Part shown: positions 8,534 to 18,343 of the stretch, in pieces
Position numbering within the stretch: the stretch's first letter is position 1
Layout: the number at the start of each line of letters is the position of its first letter
NCBI RefSeq assembly: GCF_014236855.1
Contig: NZ_CP051261.1
Span: 2,914,001 to 2,978,000, forward strand
Origin: Xanthomonas sp. SI
Lineage (GTDB): Bacteria > Pseudomonadota > Gammaproteobacteria > Xanthomonadales > Xanthomonadaceae
DNA: 64,000 nt
Reading direction: 5' to 3'
The notes under the pieces: generated by a model
The model's input: the letters and a program-made list of their open reading frames with translations, nothing else
What the model was told of the DNA's origin: nothing
Database searches by the model: none
Program-made: the position numbers and the translations under genes

Positions 8534-9645
8534 GCGTGCCGTTCCTGGACCTGCGCGCGCTCAACGCCCGCTATGCCGACGAACTGAAGGCCGCGGCGGC
8601 GCGGGTGATCGACTCGGGCTGGTACGTGCTGGGCGAGGAGCTCGACGCGTTCGAGCGCGAGTTCGCTGCCTATTGCGGCACCGCGCATGCGATCGGCGTG
8701 GGCAACGGCATGGACGCGCTGACCCTGATCCTGCGCGGCTACCGCGAACTGGGCCGGCTACGCGACGGCGACGAGGTGATCGTACCGGGCAACACCTTCA
8801 TCGCCAGCTTCCTGGCGATCAGCGAGAACCGGCTGCTGCCGGTGCCGGTGGAGCCGGACCCGGTCAGCTTCAACCTGGATCCGGCCAGCGTGGAGCGGGC
8901 GATCGGCCCGCGCACGCGGGCGATCATGGCGGTGCACCTGTACGGCCAACTGGCGGACATGGCCGCGCTGCGGACGCTGGCGCGGCAGCATGGCCTGCTG
9001 CTGATCGAGGACGCGGCGCAGGCGCACGGCGCGCGCCTGCACGGACGCCACGCCGGCAGTTTCGGCGACGCCGCCGGCTTCAGTTTCTTCCCCGGCAAGA
9101 ACCTGGGCGCGCTCGGCGACGGCGGCGCGGTGACGACCGACGACGACGCGCTGGCCGCGCAGATCCGGATGCTGCGCAACTACGGGTCGGACATCAAGTA
9201 CCGGCACCTGGTGCAGGGCGTGAACTCGCGCCTGGACGAAATGCAGGCGGCGTTGTTGCGGGTCAAGCTGCACTACCTGGATGCCGACATCGCCCTGCGC
9301 CGCGATGTGGCGCGGCGCTACCGCGCCGGCATCGTGCATCCGCAGCTGCAGTTGCCGCAGGTGCCCGACGAGGCGGCGCACGCCTGGCATCTGTTCGTGG
9401 TGCGCTGCGCACGGCGCGACGCGCTGCAGCGCCATCTGCTGGCCAGCGGCATCCACTGCCTGGTGCACTATCCGGTGGCACCGCACCGGCAGCCGGCCTA
9501 TGCCGGGCTGAGCGGACGCAGCCTGCCGCTGTGCGAGCAGTTGCATCGCGAGGTGCTGAGCCTGCCGATCGGGCCGACCCTGGATGCAGCCGCGGTGCAG
9601 CGGGTGATCGACGCCTGCCAGGCGTTCGAGGCCAGCGCGGCATGA
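8530..9645 (+). CDS. fdtB: DegT/DnrJ/EryC1-type sugar aminotransferase, FdtB-like
   Basis: The 371-residue PLP enzyme has the features of the DegT/DnrJ/EryC1/StrS family. They are the GNGMDAL phosphate-binding loop (58-64), [11 protein letters not shown] with the PLP-ring Asp at 161, and [15 protein letters not shown] with the Schiff-base lysine at 190. With the FdtA-like isomerase encoded at 5561 it should aminate a 3-keto-6-deoxy sugar nucleotide. The start overlaps the previous stop (ATGA) and the stop overlaps the flippase start, so translation is coupled along the operon. It could equally be a QdtB-type enzyme; the two are not separable by eye. Confidence 0.93.
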   Translation: MSVPFLDLRALNARYADELKAAAARVIDSGWYVLGEELDAFEREFAAYCGTAHAIGVGNGMDALTLILRGYRELGRLRDGDEVIVPGNTFIASFLAISENRLLPVPVEPDPVSFNLDPASVERAIGPRTRAIMAVHLYGQLADMAALRTLARQHGLLLIEDAAQAHGARLHGRHAGSFGDAAGFSFFPGKNLGALGDGGAVTTDDDALAAQIRMLRNYGSDIKYRHLVQGVNSRLDEMQAALLRVKLHYLDADIALRRDVARRYRAGIVHPQLQLPQVPDEAAHAWHLFVVRCARRDALQRHLLASGIHCLVHYPVAPHRQPAYAGLSGRSLPLCEQLHREVLSLPIGPTLDAAAVQRVIDACQAFEASAA

Positions 9646-10895
9646 ACGTGCTGCGCAGCGGCCTGTACAGCGGCGTGGCCACCGCGGCCAAGCTGCTGGC
9701 CGCGTTGCTGGTGCTCAAGCTGGTCGCGGTGTATGCCGGGCCTGCCGGCGTGGCCCGGCTCGGCCAGTTCACCAGCCTGATGTCGCTACTGGCGGTGCTG
9801 GCCGGCGGCGGCATCGGTGCCGGCATCGTCAAGTACGTGGCCGAGTACCGCGACGATGCGCAGAAACTGGCGCGGCTGCTCGGCGCGGCGCTGGGCTATG
9901 CGTGCTGCGCCGCCTGCGTGATGGGATTGGTCGCTATGCTGTTCAGCCGCCAGATCGCGCAGCGCCTGCTCGGCGATCCGCAGTACCAGAGCCTGATCTG
10001 CGTGCTGGCCGTGGCCCAGTTCGGCATCGCCCTGGTCAACTACATCCTGGCGGTGGTCAACGGTTTCATGGACGTGCGCCGGCTGGCCTTCATCCAGGTC
10101 GCCGGCTCGGTGCTCAGCGTGCTGGTGGTGCTGTGGCTGTCGCGCTGGCTGCAGCTGTACGGCGCGCTGCTGGCCCTGGTCGCCGGGCAGGTGCTGTGGC
10201 TGTGCGCCGGCCTGCCGGCGCTGCGGCGCAGCCCGTACTTCCGCCGCGACATGCTGCGCATCCGCTTCGATGCGGAAATGACCCGGCGGCTAGCCGCGTT
10301 CTCGGTGATGACCCTGACCTCGGCGCTGCTGCCGCTGCTGGTCAACATCGGCGTGCGCGACCATCTGGCCGAGACCTTCGGTTGGCAGCAGGTCGGCTAC
10401 TGGCAGGCGGTGAGCAAGGTTTCCGAGGCCTATCTGCTGTTCTTCACCACCGCGATCAACGTCTATTACTTGCCGAAGCTGGCGGCGTTGCGCGATCGCG
10501 CCGGGCTGCTGCTGGAGTTGCGCACCGCCTACCGCTACGTGCTGCCGGCGGTGACCGCATTGGCCGCGGCGATCTATCTGTGCCGCGACTGGATCACGCG
10601 GCTGCTGTTCGCCGCCGACTTCGCCGCCGCCGCGCCGCTGTACGCGCCGCAGCTGGTCGGCGACGTGATCAAGATCGCCTCGTTCGTCCTTTCGTACCTG
10701 ATGCTGGCCAAGGCGATGACGCGGCTGTTCGTGATCTCCGAATGCGCGTTCGCGGCAAGCTATCTGGGGCTGGTCTATCTGTTCACCGCGCGCATGGGCC
10801 TGATCGGGGCGGCATACGCATTCGCGGTCAACTATGCGCTGTACCTGGCGTTCAACGTCGTGGTGGTGCGCCGCTATCTGGGAGGGTTGCGCTGA
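9642..10895 (+). CDS. wzx: Wzx-type O-antigen/polysaccharide flippase
   Basis: The 417-residue integral membrane protein has about 10-12 hydrophobic helices and no cytoplasmic domain. Its opening ([37 protein letters not shown]) and the segment [20 protein letters not shown] match the WzxE-like branch of MATE/MOP flippases. It should move the undecaprenyl-diphosphate-linked repeat unit across the inner membrane before polymerisation by the Wzy-like protein encoded at 11833. It overlaps the aminotransferase by 4 bp and the GT2 gene by 1 bp (TGATG), the latter preceded by GGGAGGG. The family call is safe, the substrate unknown. Confidence 0.93.
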   Translation: MNVLRSGLYSGVATAAKLLAALLVLKLVAVYAGPAGVARLGQFTSLMSLLAVLAGGGIGAGIVKYVAEYRDDAQKLARLLGAALGYACCAACVMGLVAMLFSRQIAQRLLGDPQYQSLICVLAVAQFGIALVNYILAVVNGFMDVRRLAFIQVAGSVLSVLVVLWLSRWLQLYGALLALVAGQVLWLCAGLPALRRSPYFRRDMLRIRFDAEMTRRLAAFSVMTLTSALLPLLVNIGVRDHLAETFGWQQVGYWQAVSKVSEAYLLFFTTAINVYYLPKLAALRDRAGLLLELRTAYRYVLPAVTALAAAIYLCRDWITRLLFAADFAAAAPLYAPQLVGDVIKIASFVLSYLMLAKAMTRLFVISECAFAASYLGLVYLFTARMGLIGAAYAFAVNYALYLAFNVVVVRRYLGGLR

Positions 10896-11836
10896 TGGAT
10901 GAACGCGAACTGCGCGGCGACATGCCGCTGGTGTCGGTGCTGGTGCCGGCGTTCAACCACGAACGCTTCGTGCAGCGCTGCCTGGACAGCGTGCTGGAGG
11001 ATCCGTATCCGAACAAGGAACTGGTGATCGTCGACGACGGCTCCAGCGACGCCACCGCCGCGCGCATCGCCGAGTGGATCGCGCTGCATGGGCAGCGCAT
11101 CCCGGTGCGGTTCTGGCCGCGTGAGAACCGCGGCATCGCCGCCACGCTGAACCATCTGGTGGCGATGGCCAGCGGCGAGTTCCTGCGCCTGGGCGCCAGC
11201 GACGACTACCTGCTGCCGGGCGGCCTGGCCGCGCAGGTCGCCTATCTGCGCGCTTCGCCGGGCAAGACCGCGGTGATCGGCGATGCGGTGGTGGTCGATG
11301 CGGACGGGCGCCTGTTGCACCAGAGCAGCATGCGCGACCTGCACGGCGTGGACAAACGCCTGTACCTGAGCGACGCAGGCATCCGTCGCGCGGTGATCCG
11401 GCACTGGGCGGTGAGCGGGGCGGTGGCCCTGGTCCGGCGCAGCGCGCTGCAGGCGCGCGTGGCCTGGGACGAAGAGCTGCACATCGAGGACTGGGATTTC
11501 TTCCTGCGCCTGGTCGCGCGCGACGCGTTGGGTTTCATCGACGTCGGTGTCTGCGCGTACCGGCTGCACGGCGCCAACGCCAGCAGGACCCGGCACCTGC
11601 CCAGTCGCCTGGCAAACCTGACCGAGTCGCGACAGGTGGCGCTGCGCCGCGCGGCGCTGTTCGATGCGCCGTGCCGCACGCTGCTGCATGCGCAGGCGCA
11701 CTACATCGCGGCCAAGATCGCATTCCTGCGGCGCCAGCCGGCGGTGCTGGGCGGGCACCTGCTGGCGCATGCCTGGCTGTCGCTGCTGGCACGCCTGCGG
11801 CCGGCCGCAGCGGCGCCGCTGGCCGAGCGCGCATGA
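10895..11836 (+). CDS. GT2 family glycosyltransferase
   Basis: The 313-residue enzyme has the GT-A fold of family 2. The N-terminal nucleotide-sugar region is LVSVLVPAFNHERFVQRCL with the Asp pair in VIVDDGSSD (47-48). The DxD-like metal site is in LGASDDYLLPGG (103-104), and the putative acceptor/base region is EELHIEDWDFFLRL. It adds one sugar to the lipid-linked repeat unit on the cytoplasmic side. The gene is locked between wzx and wzy by 1-bp and 4-bp overlaps. Donor and acceptor sugars cannot be read from the sequence. Confidence 0.93.
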   Translation: MDERELRGDMPLVSVLVPAFNHERFVQRCLDSVLEDPYPNKELVIVDDGSSDATAARIAEWIALHGQRIPVRFWPRENRGIAATLNHLVAMASGEFLRLGASDDYLLPGGLAAQVAYLRASPGKTAVIGDAVVVDADGRLLHQSSMRDLHGVDKRLYLSDAGIRRAVIRHWAVSGAVALVRRSALQARVAWDEELHIEDWDFFLRLVARDALGFIDVGVCAYRLHGANASRTRHLPSRLANLTESRQVALRRAALFDAPCRTLLHAQAHYIAAKIAFLRRQPAVLGGHLLAHAWLSLLARLRPAAAAPLAERA

Positions 11837-13014
11837 AACGCCTGCTGCGCCTGCCGTCGAGCTATTTCGGCCTGCCGCTGCTGTTCAGTTGCGCGCTGAC
11901 CCTGCTCAGTTTCGATCTGCCGCCCGGCTATGCCGACGGCATCGCCTTGCTGGCCGCCGCGGCCGCAACCACGCTGCTGCTGGATGCGCTGCACGGCATC
12001 CGCCTGCCGTCGCTGGCCGCGTTTCGCGCGCGCCGCTATGCCGGCACCCGCGAGGCCTTCGTCGCGCTGTGCCTGGCCGCGCTGGTCGGCGTGTTCTGCG
12101 TGCTGGACCTGGCGCTGTTCCCGATCCCGCTGTTCACCAATCCATCCGCGTATGCCGACCTGACGCCGCTGCATTCGCACGTGCGGCACCTGTCCAACAT
12201 GTGCTGGATCCTGCCGCCGATCGCGCTGCTGTGCGTGCGCGACAAGACGCTGCGCAACGCGATGATCGTCGCCGGTTTCGTGTTCCCGGTGCTGGTGATC
12301 GACCGCAACCGCATCTTCGCCGGGTTGTTCAGCTTCGCACTGCTCCTGCTGTTGCGGCGCGATCCGGCGCGGCCGGTGCCGTGGAAGGCCATCGTGGCGT
12401 TGCTGGTCGCTGGCGGCGCGGCGTTCTCGCTGCTGGGCACGCTGCGCTCGGGCTCGCTGGATTCGGTGACGCTGCCGTTCGGCGCGCTGTACCGCGCCGC
12501 GCCGCAAGGCATCAAGTGGCTGCTGCTGTACATCGGCGCCGGCCCTTACAACTTCGGCGCGATGCTGGCCAAGGACTACGTCAACGCCAGTTTCCTGGTC
12601 AACCAGCTGGTGCCGTTGAGCGGCTCGATCGCCACCGCCGGCACCGGCATTCCACTGGATGCGCCGAACATCAACGTCGGCACCGAATTCTTCCCGTTCC
12701 TGCTCGCCGGCGGCGCCGGCGCCGCGCTGGCCGCGATGCTGGCGCTGTACGCGGCGCTGCTGTGGAGCGTGCGCCTGCTCGGCAGCACGGTGTCGCTGTT
12801 CAACCTGCTGGTGTTCCTGCGCATCGCCTACGCCTGCCTGATGTCGCCGTTCGCGCCGCAGGCCTTCACCTGGACCAATGCCGGCTTCATCGCGTTGTGC
12901 CTGGTCCTGCACGCCTGCAGCGCGCTGTTGCCGAACCGCCGCGCGACGCGGGCGGCACCGGGCAGGGCGGGGCAGGCGCCGCCACCTTTTTCTCCAGGAA
13001 GTGCCTTGCCATGA
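11833..13014 (+). CDS. wzy: Wzy-like polysaccharide polymerase
   Basis: The 393-residue protein is almost wholly hydrophobic with about 10 predicted helices, and has larger periplasmic-type loops (for instance PLFTNPSAYADLTPLHSHVRH and the segment after PLSGSIATAGTG). It has no recognisable enzyme motif beyond this topology, which is normal for the very divergent Wzy proteins. Position between wzx, a GT2 gene and a Wzz-like gene is the main reason for the call. It would polymerise flipped repeat units in the periplasm. It starts inside the GT2 stop (ATGA) and ends inside the next start. Confidence 0.75.
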   Translation: MKRLLRLPSSYFGLPLLFSCALTLLSFDLPPGYADGIALLAAAAATTLLLDALHGIRLPSLAAFRARRYAGTREAFVALCLAALVGVFCVLDLALFPIPLFTNPSAYADLTPLHSHVRHLSNMCWILPPIALLCVRDKTLRNAMIVAGFVFPVLVIDRNRIFAGLFSFALLLLLRRDPARPVPWKAIVALLVAGGAAFSLLGTLRSGSLDSVTLPFGALYRAAPQGIKWLLLYIGAGPYNFGAMLAKDYVNASFLVNQLVPLSGSIATAGTGIPLDAPNINVGTEFFPFLLAGGAGAALAAMLALYAALLWSVRLLGSTVSLFNLLVFLRIAYACLMSPFAPQAFTWTNAGFIALCLVLHACSALLPNRRATRAAPGRAGQAPPPFSPGSALP

Positions 13015-13868
13015 AAGAAGACGAAATCTACCTGATCGACCTGTGGCGGATCCTGCGGCGCGAGTGGAGATGGTGCGTGCTGCCGCTGCTCGCCGCGCTG
13101 GCGCTGGCGTTCGCCTTCCTGCATGTGGCCACGCGCCAGTGGCAGGCCACCGCGTGGGTGCAGGTCGGCGAATTCGGCCCGACCCCGGCCGGGCGCGATC
13201 CCAAGCTGGAGCCGTTCCAGCGCGTGATCGAGCGGATCAAGACCCGGCTGTTCCAGGACCAGGTGCTGCATAGCCTGGGCCTGCCGTTGAACGGGCGCGA
13301 GGCGGCGCTGTACCGCAGCAGCCTGAAGCTGGACCCGGATCCCTATGCCAACCTGATCGAGTTGAGCCTGCGTGCCGATTCGGCGCAGCAGGCGCGCGCC
13401 CTGGCCGCGGCGACGACGGCGCAGCTGCAAGCGCTGCACCGGCGCATCCAGGCCGTGCCGATGCAGCAGACGCGCGAACGCCTGCAGGACATCGGCAGCG
13501 AACTCGCCACGACCCAGGCCGAGCGCGCGCGCCTGCTGCAACAGCAGGCCGAGGGCAAGGGCAGCGTCGAGCAGCAGTTGCTCGGCAACATGCTGCTGTC
13601 GGAAAAGAACGCGACCATCCGCAGCCTGAAGTCCGAGCGCGACGACCTGCTCGCCCGGCTCGGCGCGCGCTATACCTACGACACTTCCGCGCCATGGGCG
13701 GCCTACGTGCCCGATCGCCCGGCATTTCCCAATCCGGTGCTGGTGCTGGCGGTGGCGCTGATGCTGGGCGCCGGGCTTGGCGTGTTCGCCGCGATCGTCC
13801 GCAACGCGCTGCGGCGCCGGCAGGCCGCACGCATGCCGCAGCCTCAGCAGGCCCTTAGCGGCGCATAA
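13011..13868 (+). CDS. wzz: Wzz-like chain-length determinant, no kinase domain
   Basis: The 285-residue protein has a Wzz topology. A short cytoplasmic N-terminus (EDEIYLIDLWRILRREWRW) leads into a first helix near residues 24-42. A periplasmic domain follows with a long coiled-coil-like stretch (TRERLQDIGSELATTQAERARLLQQQ), and a second helix near the C-terminus (VLVLAVALMLGAGLGVFAAIV) is preceded by a proline-rich turn (AFPNPVLV). It lacks the tyrosine-kinase domain of Wzc/GumC-type proteins, so it probably sets chain length without autophosphorylation. It ends a run of directly overlapping genes; 71 bp separate it from the next gene. Confidence 0.85.
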   Translation: MKEDEIYLIDLWRILRREWRWCVLPLLAALALAFAFLHVATRQWQATAWVQVGEFGPTPAGRDPKLEPFQRVIERIKTRLFQDQVLHSLGLPLNGREAALYRSSLKLDPDPYANLIELSLRADSAQQARALAAATTAQLQALHRRIQAVPMQQTRERLQDIGSELATTQAERARLLQQQAEGKGSVEQQLLGNMLLSEKNATIRSLKSERDDLLARLGARYTYDTSAPWAAYVPDRPAFPNPVLVLAVALMLGAGLGVFAAIVRNALRRRQAARMPQPQQALSGA

Positions 13869-13939
13869 GCGCCAATACGCACGACGCCGCGCACGGCGAT
13901 TCAACCAAACCGCCCGCCACCCGCACTCACTGGCATACC

Positions 13940-14854
13940 GTGCGATCCGCGCTTGCGGACGGCACGGCAATCCCGACGACGACGGCAGGCGAGTGGAGAG
14001 TGGATGTGACTGCGAATGGCAAGCCCGGCGCCGCTGCGCGCGCGGCGACGATCGATCCGGCGCTGCTGCTGGAGACCCAGCGCGCCTTCGATAGCGTCGC
14101 CGCCGACTACGACGGCCCGCGCGGCAACAACGAACTGATCCAGCGCATGCGCACCACCCTGTGGGACACGGTGGCGGCGCAGTTGCCGGTCGGCGCGCGG
14201 CTGATCGACCTGGGCTGCGGCACCGGCCTGGATGCCCACGAGTTCGCGCAGCGCGGCTACCGGGTGCTGGCCACCGACTGGTCGCCGCAGATGGTGGAGC
14301 GTACCTGGCAGCGTGCGCAGGACCCGGCGCTGCAGGGGCGGCTCAGCGCGGCGCACGTCGGCATCCAGCAACTGGACCGCCTCGATGGCGAGTTCGACGG
14401 CATGTATTCCAACTTCGGCCCGCTGAACTGCGCGCCGGACCTGCCCGCGGTGGCCACCGAATGCGCGCGCCTGCTGCGCCGCGACGGGCGCCTGGTGTTC
14501 TCGGTGATCGGGCGCCTGTGCCCGTGGGAAGTGGGCCATTACGCGCTGCGCGGGCGCTTCCGCCGCGCCGCGGTGCGTGGCGCGCGCGGAGTCACCGCGG
14601 TGGGCATGAACGGGCACACGATCTGGACCTGGTACTACCTGCCGCGCGAGTTCTATCGCGCCTTTTCCGCGCATTTCGAACTGGAATCCTATCGCGCGCT
14701 CAGCCTGTGCCTGCCGCCGCCGTACCTGGTCGACCACTACCGCCGCCACCCGCGCTGGGGCGAGCGCCTGGGCCGGCTGGACGACCGCATCGGCGGCTGG
14801 CCGCTGCTGCGCGACATGGGCGATCACTTCCTGATCGTGATGCGCAAGCGCTGA
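13940..14854 (+). CDS. Class I SAM-dependent methyltransferase
   Basis: The protein (up to 304 residues) has the SAM motif I LIDLGCGTGLDAHEFAQRGYRV around residue 90 and the post-I acidic loop in ATDWSPQMV. It opens its fold with FDSVAADYDGPRGNNELIQRM. Such enzymes in sugar loci methylate hydroxyl or carboxyl groups of the repeat unit or of a small lipid. The true start is uncertain: GTG codons at 14000 and 14006 follow a GGAGAG-like site and would remove about 20 weakly coding residues. It begins the second half of the locus and is followed after 3 bp by the amidohydrolase. Confidence 0.85.
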   Translation: MRSALADGTAIPTTTAGEWRVDVTANGKPGAAARAATIDPALLLETQRAFDSVAADYDGPRGNNELIQRMRTTLWDTVAAQLPVGARLIDLGCGTGLDAHEFAQRGYRVLATDWSPQMVERTWQRAQDPALQGRLSAAHVGIQQLDRLDGEFDGMYSNFGPLNCAPDLPAVATECARLLRRDGRLVFSVIGRLCPWEVGHYALRGRFRRAAVRGARGVTAVGMNGHTIWTWYYLPREFYRAFSAHFELESYRALSLCLPPPYLVDHYRRHPRWGERLGRLDDRIGGWPLLRDMGDHFLIVMRKR

Positions 14855-14857
14855 CCG

Positions 14858-16087
14858 ATGCGCACGCCTTCCGCCACCGCCGAGACCTGCCTGCACGGCG
14901 CGCGCCTGGCCACGCCGGCCGGCGCGGTGCGCGCCTCGCTGGCGTTGCGCGGCGCACGCATCGCCGCCGCGCCGGCCACCGCGGCGTACCGGATCGCGGT
15001 GCACGGGCACCTGGTGTTTCCGGGGCTGATCAATGCGCACGAGCACCTGCAGGTCAACGCGGTGCCGCCGCTGCCGCAGACCGCGCCGTTCGCCAACAGC
15101 TACGCGTGGATCGAGGCATTCGCTGCGCATTTCCGCGACCCCGCTGTCGTCGCCGCGCTGCAACTGCCGAAAGCGTTGCGCCTGCGCCACGGCGCGCTGA
15201 AGAACCTGCTCGCCGGCGTCACCTGCGTCGCCCACCACGATCCGTGGCATGCCGAGCTGGACGCGGCGGACTTCCCGGTCGTGCTGCTGCGCGAGTTCGG
15301 CTGGAGCTACGCTTTGCACGGCCCCGACTACGGCCCGCCGCTGGCGCAGAGCTTCGCCGCGACCGCCGCCGACCGCCCGTGGATGATCCACCTGGCCGAG
15401 GGCACCGATGCGGTCGCCGCCGGCGAACTGGCCGAACTGGACCGGCGCGGCTGCCTGGCCGCCAACAGCGTGCTGATCCACGGCGTGGGCCTGAGCGCGG
15501 CCGACGTCGAGCGCGTGCTCGCCTGCGGCGCCGCCGTGGTGTGGTGCCCGTCGAGCAACCTGGCGCTGCTGGGGCGCACGCTGGATCCACGCCGGCTGTA
15601 CGCGGGCGGGCGCCTGGCGCTGGGCAGCGATTCGCGCCTGAGCGGCGCGCGCGACCTGCTCGAGGAACTGCAGGTGGCCGCCGCCAACGGCGTGGATGCA
15701 GGGCAAGCGCTGGCGCTGGCGACCACCGCCGCAGCGCGCATCCTGCGCCTGCCCGGACGCGGCAGTCTCGCGGTTGGCACCGCCGCGGATCTGCTCATCG
15801 TCGGCGACCGCGGCGGCGATCCGGCGCATAGCCTGGTCGGGCTGGCGCGCAGCGAACTGCGTGCGGTGGTGCGCGATGGACGCCCGCGCATCGCCGATCC
15901 CGATTTCGCCGACTGGTTCGAGGCCACCGGCGTGGCGGCGGTGCCGGTCACGCTGGACGGCGTACCGAAGCTGCTGGCCGCCGAGCTGGCCGACCCCGCG
16001 CTGCTCGCGCTCGAACCCGGGCTGGAGCTGCAGGGCGATGCGCTTCGTGCGGCCGAGCCGTCCGCTCTGCAGGCGCGCCGCGCATGA
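14858..16087 (+). CDS. Amidohydrolase-superfamily metal enzyme
   Basis: The 409-residue protein has all metal-site landmarks of the superfamily. They are NAHEHL (H61, H63), the HH pair in VAHHDPWH, a histidine in MIHLAEG, a second in LIHGVGLS, and the aspartate in LGSDSRLSG. This pattern fits the deaminase/chlorohydrolase-like branch (cytosine/guanine deaminase relatives). A place among methyltransferases, a radical SAM enzyme and glycosyltransferases is odd for nucleotide metabolism, so the substrate is probably a small N-containing substituent or precursor of the surface product. The start lies 3 bp after the preceding stop and the end overlaps the next methyltransferase by 4 bp. Confidence 0.85.
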   Translation: MRTPSATAETCLHGARLATPAGAVRASLALRGARIAAAPATAAYRIAVHGHLVFPGLINAHEHLQVNAVPPLPQTAPFANSYAWIEAFAAHFRDPAVVAALQLPKALRLRHGALKNLLAGVTCVAHHDPWHAELDAADFPVVLLREFGWSYALHGPDYGPPLAQSFAATAADRPWMIHLAEGTDAVAAGELAELDRRGCLAANSVLIHGVGLSAADVERVLACGAAVVWCPSSNLALLGRTLDPRRLYAGGRLALGSDSRLSGARDLLEELQVAAANGVDAGQALALATTAAARILRLPGRGSLAVGTAADLLIVGDRGGDPAHSLVGLARSELRAVVRDGRPRIADPDFADWFEATGVAAVPVTLDGVPKLLAAELADPALLALEPGLELQGDALRAAEPSALQARRA

Positions 16088-16782
16088 GCGCCGTGCCGAT
16101 CCTGGACCCGTTCGAGGCCTATGCGCTGTGGGCGGCGAGCTATCCGGCGCATGCCCACAACCCGGTGATGCAGGCCGAGCAGCGCGCCATGCTGGCACTG
16201 CTGCCGCCCGCGCTGCACGGCCAGCGCGTGCTCGATGCCGGCTGCGGCAGCGGACGCTATCTGTTGCATGCGCTGCAGCGCCACGCCGCGCACGCCACTG
16301 GCGTGGACCTGTCGCCGCAGATGCTCGGTCGCGCCGCGCGCGAACTGGATGCGGCCGGCGCCGGCAATCGCTACACGCTGCGCGAAGGCAGCCTGGACGC
16401 GCTGCCGGTAGCCGATGCCGAGGCCGACCTGAGCATCTGCGCCCTGGCCGTCGGGCATCTGCCGCAGTTGCAGCCGGCGCTGGCCGAACTGCACCGCGCC
16501 ACCCGCCCGGGCGGCAGCGTGCTGTGCAGCGACGTGCACCCGATCGGCCACGCGCTGGGATGGAAGCGCGATTTCAAGGCCGCTGGCCAGCGCTACGCCG
16601 TGCGCCATACCCAGCACCTCTACAGCCACTGGCATGCGGCCTGCGCCGCGCTCGGGCTGGCGATCGAGGCGGTACGCGAACCGATGCTCGACCCTGCCGA
16701 CATTCCCGCCGGCGCGCACTTCGATCCTGCCGCGCTGCAGGTTCCGGTGGCGCTGGTGTTCCGGCTGCGGCGCCTGCCGTGA
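16084..16782 (+). CDS. Class I SAM-dependent methyltransferase (Methyltransf_11-like)
   Basis: The 232-residue protein has SAM motif I VLDAGCGSGRYLLHAL (about residues 49-64), the acidic loop TGVDLSPQML, and the motif II/III pattern DLSICALAVGHLPQL followed by RPGGSVLCSDVHP. The fold matches the Methyltransf_11/25 group of small-molecule methylases. The start overlaps the amidohydrolase stop (ATGA). It is the second methyltransferase of the locus, so the product probably carries at least two methyl groups, or the two act on a precursor in turn; this is inference. Confidence 0.9.
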   Translation: MSAVPILDPFEAYALWAASYPAHAHNPVMQAEQRAMLALLPPALHGQRVLDAGCGSGRYLLHALQRHAAHATGVDLSPQMLGRAARELDAAGAGNRYTLREGSLDALPVADAEADLSICALAVGHLPQLQPALAELHRATRPGGSVLCSDVHPIGHALGWKRDFKAAGQRYAVRHTQHLYSHWHAACAALGLAIEAVREPMLDPADIPAGAHFDPAALQVPVALVFRLRRLP

Positions 16783-16805
16783 GCCTCGCCTTGCGGTCTT
16801 CTCCC

Positions 16806-18317
16806 ATGCCTTCCACACCGAACACGCTGCTGGTCAATCCGACCATCACCTCGCGCGGCAACGCCCGCTTCCCGCTGGCGCTGCTGAACCTGGCCGCGGC
16901 GCTGGACCGCAGCGGCGACAGCCGCATCATCGACGGCAACGTCGATCGCGGCTTCATCGACAGCGCGCTGCAGGCGTTGCAGGAACAACGCTACGACGCG
17001 GTCGGCATCAGCGTCATGGGTGGGCCGCAGATCGCGCCCTCGATCGCGCTGTCCACGGCGATCCGCGAACGCTTCCCGGCCATGCCGATCGTCTGGGGCG
17101 GCTATTTCCCGACCCTGTACACCGACACCGCGCTGAGCGCGCCGTACGTGGACTACGCGATCCGCGCGCAGGGCGAGGACACGCTGCCGGAACTGGTCGC
17201 GGCGTTGCGCGGCGAGGGCCCCGGCCTGGCGCAGATCGACGGACTGTCGTGGAAGCAGGACGGCGCGATCGTGCACAACCGCAATCGCGGCTTCAGCCGC
17301 GGCGAGGCGGCGCCGGCGCTTCCTTACGCGAAGCTCGGCGATCCGCGCCAGTACCTGGGCCGCAGCTTCCTCGGCCGCCGCACCGCCTCGCACCAGGCCG
17401 CGCTCGGCTGCCGTTTCCGCTGCACCTTCTGCGGCGTGGCGGCGATGTTCGGCGGCGCCACCGCACTGCCCACCGCGGCGCGGCTGGAGCGCGAGCTGCG
17501 CTACCTGAAAGAGGAACTGGGCGCCGATTCTATCCAGTTCTTCGACCACAACTTCTTCGACCGCGAGGCGGAGATGATCCCGCTGCTGGAGGTCATGGCC
17601 AAGCTGGAGATGCCGTGGTGGTGCTATGCGCGCGCCGACGCGCTGCTCAACCTGTCCGAGAGCACCTGGAAGCTGGTGCGCAAGAGCCGGCTGCGCATGG
17701 CCTATATCGGCGCCGAATCGCCGAGCGGGGCGATGCTCAAGGAAATCCGCAAGGGCACGCGCCCGGACCAGACCCTGGAGGTGGCCGAGCTGTGCCGGCG
17801 CAACGGGGTGATCCCGGAGCTGTCGTTCATGGTCGCGCCGCCGCAGGACACCGTGCACGAGACCGAGCAGACCTTCGAGTTCATTCGCGAGCTCAAGCAG
17901 ATCAATCCGCAGTCGGAAATCATCGTCTACGTGTACACGCCGCTGCCGGAAGCCAGCCGCCACGAGAAGGACCGCGGCAAGCGCGCATCGATGCCGCTGC
18001 GCGACCTGCACGGCGCGCCGGTGGAGTTCCCGCGCACCCCGGAGGAGTGGACCCAGCCGCAATGGGTGGACTACGCCTGCCATGCCGACGCGCCCTGGCT
18101 CGACGACGCGCTGCGCCAGCGCATCCGCGACTTCGTCACCGTGCTCGGTTGCCGCTATCCCACAGCGCAGGACCTGCGCTCGCCGCGCTGGGCCAAGCGC
18201 GGCCTGAGCGCGATGGCGGCGTGGCGCTACCGCTACCGGCGCTACGACCGGCCGTGGGAACTGAACCTGGCCAATTGGCTGGTGCGCCTGCGCCGGCCGC
18301 AGGTCTCGGGCATCTAG
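16806..18317 (+). CDS. B12-binding-domain radical SAM protein
   Basis: The 503-residue protein has an N-terminal Rossmann-like cobalamin-binding fold (residues 1-130, with YDAVGISVMGG and PIVWGGYFPTL). Then comes a radical SAM TIM barrel with the [4Fe-4S] motif CRFRCTFC (Cys 202, 206, 209) and GGGAT/IGAESP-type SAM-binding segments. The DxHxxG cobalamin-ligand motif is not evident, so cobalamin may bind without a lower His ligand, or not at all. Known relatives methylate or cyclise unreactive carbons in lipids and natural products. I chose ATG 16806; the frame is open for 1.1 kb upstream but that part is antisense-like noise over other genes. A relative is encoded at 21956-23452. Confidence 0.9.
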   Translation: MPSTPNTLLVNPTITSRGNARFPLALLNLAAALDRSGDSRIIDGNVDRGFIDSALQALQEQRYDAVGISVMGGPQIAPSIALSTAIRERFPAMPIVWGGYFPTLYTDTALSAPYVDYAIRAQGEDTLPELVAALRGEGPGLAQIDGLSWKQDGAIVHNRNRGFSRGEAAPALPYAKLGDPRQYLGRSFLGRRTASHQAALGCRFRCTFCGVAAMFGGATALPTAARLERELRYLKEELGADSIQFFDHNFFDREAEMIPLLEVMAKLEMPWWCYARADALLNLSESTWKLVRKSRLRMAYIGAESPSGAMLKEIRKGTRPDQTLEVAELCRRNGVIPELSFMVAPPQDTVHETEQTFEFIRELKQINPQSEIIVYVYTPLPEASRHEKDRGKRASMPLRDLHGAPVEFPRTPEEWTQPQWVDYACHADAPWLDDALRQRIRDFVTVLGCRYPTAQDLRSPRWAKRGLSAMAAWRYRYRRYDRPWELNLANWLVRLRRPQVSGI

Positions 18318-18343
18318 GCGTGTCGCCTCCCCGCGGAAACCCC

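Noticed and set aside
9263..9832. Minus-strand frame across the aminotransferase/flippase junction
   Set aside because: Antisense to two well-supported genes, with no motif.
15696..16805. Upstream extension of the plus-strand radical SAM frame
   Set aside because: Covers the amidohydrolase and methyltransferase genes in another frame and has no family similarity; ATG 16806 starts the B12-like domain.
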